A DNA stretch of 5,756 nt from Bacteroidales bacterium (GTDB lineage: Bacteria > Bacteroidota > Bacteroidia > Bacteroidales > FEN-979): positions 1-5,756 of the forward strand of contig JAFGNY010000062.1 of assembly GCA_016926765.1 (NCBI GenBank), read 5' to 3'. A model generated the notes under the pieces. The model searched no databases and was not told where the DNA came from. It was given only the letters and a program-made list of their open reading frames with translations. The translations under genes were made by a program, and so were the position numbers. Below are positions 5,650 through 5,756 of the stretch, piece after piece (the first letter of the stretch is position 1; each line of letters opens with the position of its first letter).

Positions 5650-5756
5650 ATGACCCTTATCTCCCTCTCTGCTCTTGAAACCTGGCTGTGGAATTCGGCC
5701 GACATCCTGCGGGGTTCTATTGATTCCTCTGACTTCAAGAACTACATCTTCGGGCT
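5650..5756 (+). CDS. hsdM: Type I restriction-modification methyltransferase subunit, N-terminal fragment
   Basis: HsdM is the N6-adenine methyltransferase subunit of type I restriction-modification complexes (HsdR-HsdM-HsdS). Only 35 codons are visible before the window ends. They read MTLISLSALETWLWNSADIL then RGSIDSSDFKNYIFG. The pattern LxxxLWxSADILRGSIDSSDxKNYIFGL is the hallmark of the HsdM N-terminal helical domain, normally followed by a FLKRLSD-like stretch and, far downstream, the NPPF methylase motif. I chose the ATG at 5650-5652 because it places this motif at the usual distance from the N-terminus. No clear ribosome binding site is seen, as is common in Bacteroidota. hsdS and hsdR are expected further right but are not in view. 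Some solitary HsdM-like methyltransferases share this N-terminus, so a full restriction system is inferred. Confidence 0.9.
   Translation, partial: MTLISLSALETWLWNSADILRGSIDSSDFKNYIFG

Noticed and set aside
1..5756. tRNA, rRNA or riboswitch
   Set aside because: No cloverleaf, rRNA-like or known riboswitch core was recognised; the non-coding spacers are short.

Overview
The window looks like a chromosomal piece of a Bacteroidota bacterium (Bacteroidales or Marinilabiliales-like is a guess). The evidence is the Bacteroidota-style N-terminus of apolipoprotein N-acyltransferase, three good matches to the Bacteroidota -7 promoter element TAnnTTTG placed just ahead of genes, and the general lack of Shine-Dalgarno sequences. 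No taxonomic search could be run.

Layout, left to right. The 5' end (101 codons visible) of lnt, apolipoprotein N-acyltransferase, runs leftwards off the window. Diverging from it is a complete 703-residue hybrid sensor kinase: LytS-type multi-TM sensor, PAS, HisKA, HATPase and receiver. It meets a leftward pair convergently across an 88-bp spacer. The pair is hflX (ribosome-associated GTPase) and, 11 bp upstream of it, a 451-residue AAA_14/DUF4143 ATPase with an intact Walker core and a C-terminal PD-(D/E)XK-like motif. Upstream of the ATPase are a promoter embedded in three sequence repeats at an exact 33-bp period, then the N-terminal half of a PhnB-like VOC (glyoxalase-superfamily) gene with no canonical start codon and no C-terminal half. 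At the right edge, facing right, are the first 35 codons of hsdM, the methyltransferase subunit of a type I restriction-modification system.

Reading of the whole: the left part is housekeeping and signalling (lipoprotein maturation, envelope-type sensing, ribosome rescue). The right part is accessory: a mobile-type ATPase gene that seems to have landed with its own promoter and repeats inside a VOC gene, directly upstream of hflX, beside a type I R-M locus. The most interesting signal is the 33-bp-phased repeat array (GTATTTATTACA-type in gene sense) over the ATPase promoter, which could be an operator array for autoregulation. The VOC remnant ends just outside the repeats, so they probably belong to the ATPase module. 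Because the period is 11 codons and the frame stays open, a naive gene call fuses the VOC remnant and the ATPase into one false protein.
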